Source: Stagnihabitans sp039932095 (GTDB lineage Bacteria > Pseudomonadota > Alphaproteobacteria > Rhodobacterales > Rhodobacteraceae). From it: a stretch of 31,252 nucleotides of DNA. The position numbers and the translations under genes are program-made. The stretch is from the NCBI GenBank assembly GCA_039932095.1, contig JBDTQR010000021.1, forward strand, positions 1 through 31,252, given 5' to 3'. Shown piece by piece: positions 29,085-31,252 of this stretch. Position 1 is the first letter of the stretch; each line of letters opens with the position of its first letter. The notes below the pieces were generated by a model, which was not told where the DNA came from, did no database searches, and worked only from the letters and a program-made list of their open reading frames with translations.

Positions 29085-29957
29085 ATGGCTAACATGACGG
29101 TGGATTGGCGGCACCTGCCATCTCTGGCCGCGTTGCGGGCCTTCGACGCAACCGCGCAGCATGGCGGTTTCACCGGGGCCGGTCGGGCGTTGAACGTGAC
29201 CCATGCCGCAGTGGCGCAGCAGGTCCGGGGTCTGGAACGGGAGTTGGGCGTGGCACTGGTCCAGCGGCTTGGCCGTGCGGTCAGCCTGACGCAGCAAGGT
29301 CAGCAGCTGGCGCGTACTCTGGACGGCGGCTTTGCGGTAATAGCCGAGGGCATCGCGACCATGCGGAGGAACGAACAGCAGCGCGGCCTGCGGGTGGCGA
29401 CGACGATCTTCATGGCGCAAAATCTGGTGATGCCGCATATCAGGCAGTTCTGGGCCCTGCATCCGGGCATCGAATTGTCGGTGACGCCAAGTCAGAGCGC
29501 AGTTGACCTGCTGCGCGATGGCTATGACGTGGCGATCCGCAGTTTCAAGACCGAAGGCCCGGGGATCGAGGCGCTGCATCTGGCGCGCTCTCGCTGGCTG
29601 GTGACCGGCGCTCCGTCGCTGCTTGGCGACGGTGAGGTGGATGCGACCAGGCTGCCGTGGATCTGGGTGGCGGACAGTGACCATGACCGCCAGTTGTTGC
29701 AGAGTGTGGGGATTGATGTGGACCAGTTGCACAAGGTCGTGGTCGGCAATGCCACGCTGGAGAACACGGCGGCGGTCCTTGGTCTGGGGCTGAACCTTGC
29801 GACAGAAGTGGTGGCGCGCGACGACATTGCCGCGGGCCGTCTGCGGGAGGTCGAGGTGCCCGGTCTGCCCGCCGTGGATTACTATGCGATCGTCGCGTCC
29901 GGCCCGCGCCGCCCGGCGGTGGATCAGTTTGTTAGCTGGGTCAAGGGGTTGTTCTGA
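29085..29957 (+). CDS. LysR-family regulator, GcvA-like
   Basis: This 290-residue transcription factor has an N-terminal helix-turn-helix (LRAFDATAQHGGFTGAGRALNVTHAAVAQQVRGLERELGVAL, about 17-58) and a periplasmic-binding-type effector domain after about residue 95. GcvA-like members share the GFTGAGRALNVTHAAVAQQVR motif. The start is ATG at 29085 with a weak ribosome site; another ATG is nine bases on. It is divergent from the small basic protein. Direct repeats CGAATCA at 29039-29045 and 29056-29062 lie in the gap and may be part of its operator. The effector is unknown. Confidence 0.9.
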   Translation: MANMTVDWRHLPSLAALRAFDATAQHGGFTGAGRALNVTHAAVAQQVRGLERELGVALVQRLGRAVSLTQQGQQLARTLDGGFAVIAEGIATMRRNEQQRGLRVATTIFMAQNLVMPHIRQFWALHPGIELSVTPSQSAVDLLRDGYDVAIRSFKTEGPGIEALHLARSRWLVTGAPSLLGDGEVDATRLPWIWVADSDHDRQLLQSVGIDVDQLHKVVVGNATLENTAAVLGLGLNLATEVVARDDIAAGRLREVEVPGLPAVDYYAIVASGPRRPAVDQFVSWVKGLF

Positions 29958-30076
29958 TCTTGCCTGTCGTGGAGGCAAACCGCACAGCCTGCCCGGGTTT
30001 CACAGGGAACCATTCGCCCATCAGCGCGTTTTACCGGAATGATCGGCGCTTTGTCTGCGCCAGAACAGGAGATGTC

Positions 30077-30328
30077 ATGAGTAAGTTTCTTTTGGTACTA
30101 CCAGTGCTGGGCCTCGTCGCGGGGTGTGACACCATGGAACAGCAACAGCTTGCCGGCACCGTCGGCGGCGCTGCCATCGGCGCGGTAGCGACCCCGAACG
30201 ACCCGAGCAAGGGTGCGCTGATCGGCGGCACTGTCGGCCTGATTGCCGGCACCGTGATCGGCCACACGGCAACCGGTCAATGCCTGTATCAACGCCCCGA
30301 CGGCAGCCAGTACGTCGCGGCCTGCTGA
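30077..30328 (+). CDS. Small glycine-zipper lipoprotein
   Basis: This 83-residue protein has a lipoprotein signal peptide with lipobox LVAGC (Cys at 17). It is followed by a glycine-zipper segment (GTVGGAAIGAV...GALIGGTVGLIAGTVIG, about 28-62) likely embedded in or lying on a membrane, and a tail with two cysteines (GQCLYQRPDGSQYVAAC). This is the pattern of outer-membrane-associated 17 kDa/OsmB-like small lipoproteins. CAGGAG precedes the ATG by six bases; the frame upstream to 29960 is not used. It stands alone between the LysR gene and the convergent alcohol dehydrogenase. Confidence 0.85.
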   Translation: MSKFLLVLPVLGLVAGCDTMEQQQLAGTVGGAAIGAVATPNDPSKGALIGGTVGLIAGTVIGHTATGQCLYQRPDGSQYVAAC

Positions 30329-30379
30329 TCCGAAAACGAAGCGGATATTGATCGTTTATCCGGGTCCTCTTCACACGAT

Positions 30380-30416
30380 TTTCCCGGTGCGCCGCAGTGC
30401 AACGGCCGCCGGGAAA
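30380..30416. terminator. Long inverted repeat between lipoprotein and alcohol dehydrogenase genes
   Basis: TTTCCCGG (30380-30387) is perfectly complementary to CCGGGAAA (30409-30416), and the inside contains a further GCCG/CGGC pairing. It lies midway in the 115-base gap between two convergent genes, with short T tracts on both sides, so a bidirectional terminator is likely. Confidence 0.5.
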
Positions 30417-30443
30417 TTCATTGCTGTTTAAGCGGCGCCCGGT

Positions 30444-31252
<809 letters not shown>

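Overview
The window reads as a chromosomal segment of a high-GC alphaproteobacterium, most likely of the Rhodobacteraceae. The grounds are a CcrM-type GANTC methyltransferase directly behind rnhB, a DUF2794 protein, an IalB-family protein, a glutathione-dependent formaldehyde dehydrogenase, an RTX protein and small proteins of Rhodobacterales type. This comes from reading the proteins; no search was run. There are no insertion sequences, phage genes, CRISPR arrays, tRNAs or rRNAs that I can support. Genes are dense, in short operons on both strands.

Layout. 1-3.5 kb: the start of a class III aminotransferase (-), a MuiA-like DUF4139 protein (+), a beta-carbonic anhydrase (-) and a small protein that looks like an Hpt domain without its histidine (+). 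3.7-6.3 kb: an M17 leucyl aminopeptidase abutting an NlpC/P60 hydrolase, then DUF2794. 6.5-10.1 kb: a zinc-type asparaginase, an IalB-like secreted protein and a 593-residue RTX protein. 10.2-13.9 kb: rlmN, a fatty acid desaturase and a CPA2 antiporter lacking its usual C-terminal NAD-binding domain. 14.0-16.1 kb: an AlkX/YcaQ-like DNA glycosylase and a NYN nuclease with an OST-HTH/LOTUS tail. 16.1-19.5 kb: a RidA protein overlapping an unknown gene, divergent from feoAB. 19.5-21.1 kb: a two-TM protein with a cytoplasmic winged helix, overlapping a small exported protein, then a small hypothetical gene. 21.1-24.1 kb: rnhB, ccrM and an ArsR/SRPBCC pair. 24.1-28.7 kb: alkB and mutY (-), and a translationally coupled dciA-dsbA-CoA transferase set (+). 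28.8-31.2 kb: a small protein divergent from a GcvA-like LysR regulator, a glycine-zipper lipoprotein and most of the class III alcohol dehydrogenase.

Functional themes are DNA maintenance (rnhB, ccrM, mutY, dciA, the AlkX-like glycosylase), lipid and alkane oxidation (desaturase, AlkB), ferrous iron uptake, and envelope proteins. The most interesting signals lie partly outside the genes. One is an imperfect palindromic element present twice in opposite orientation, at 5896-5966 and 15222-15308. Another is a compact cell-cycle control region ahead of ccrM, with three GANTC sites in 39 bp followed by a perfect DnaA box. Further candidates are the inverted-ToxR regulator with its exported partner, the pseudo-Hpt protein, and two genes that appear to be transcribed without a leader.
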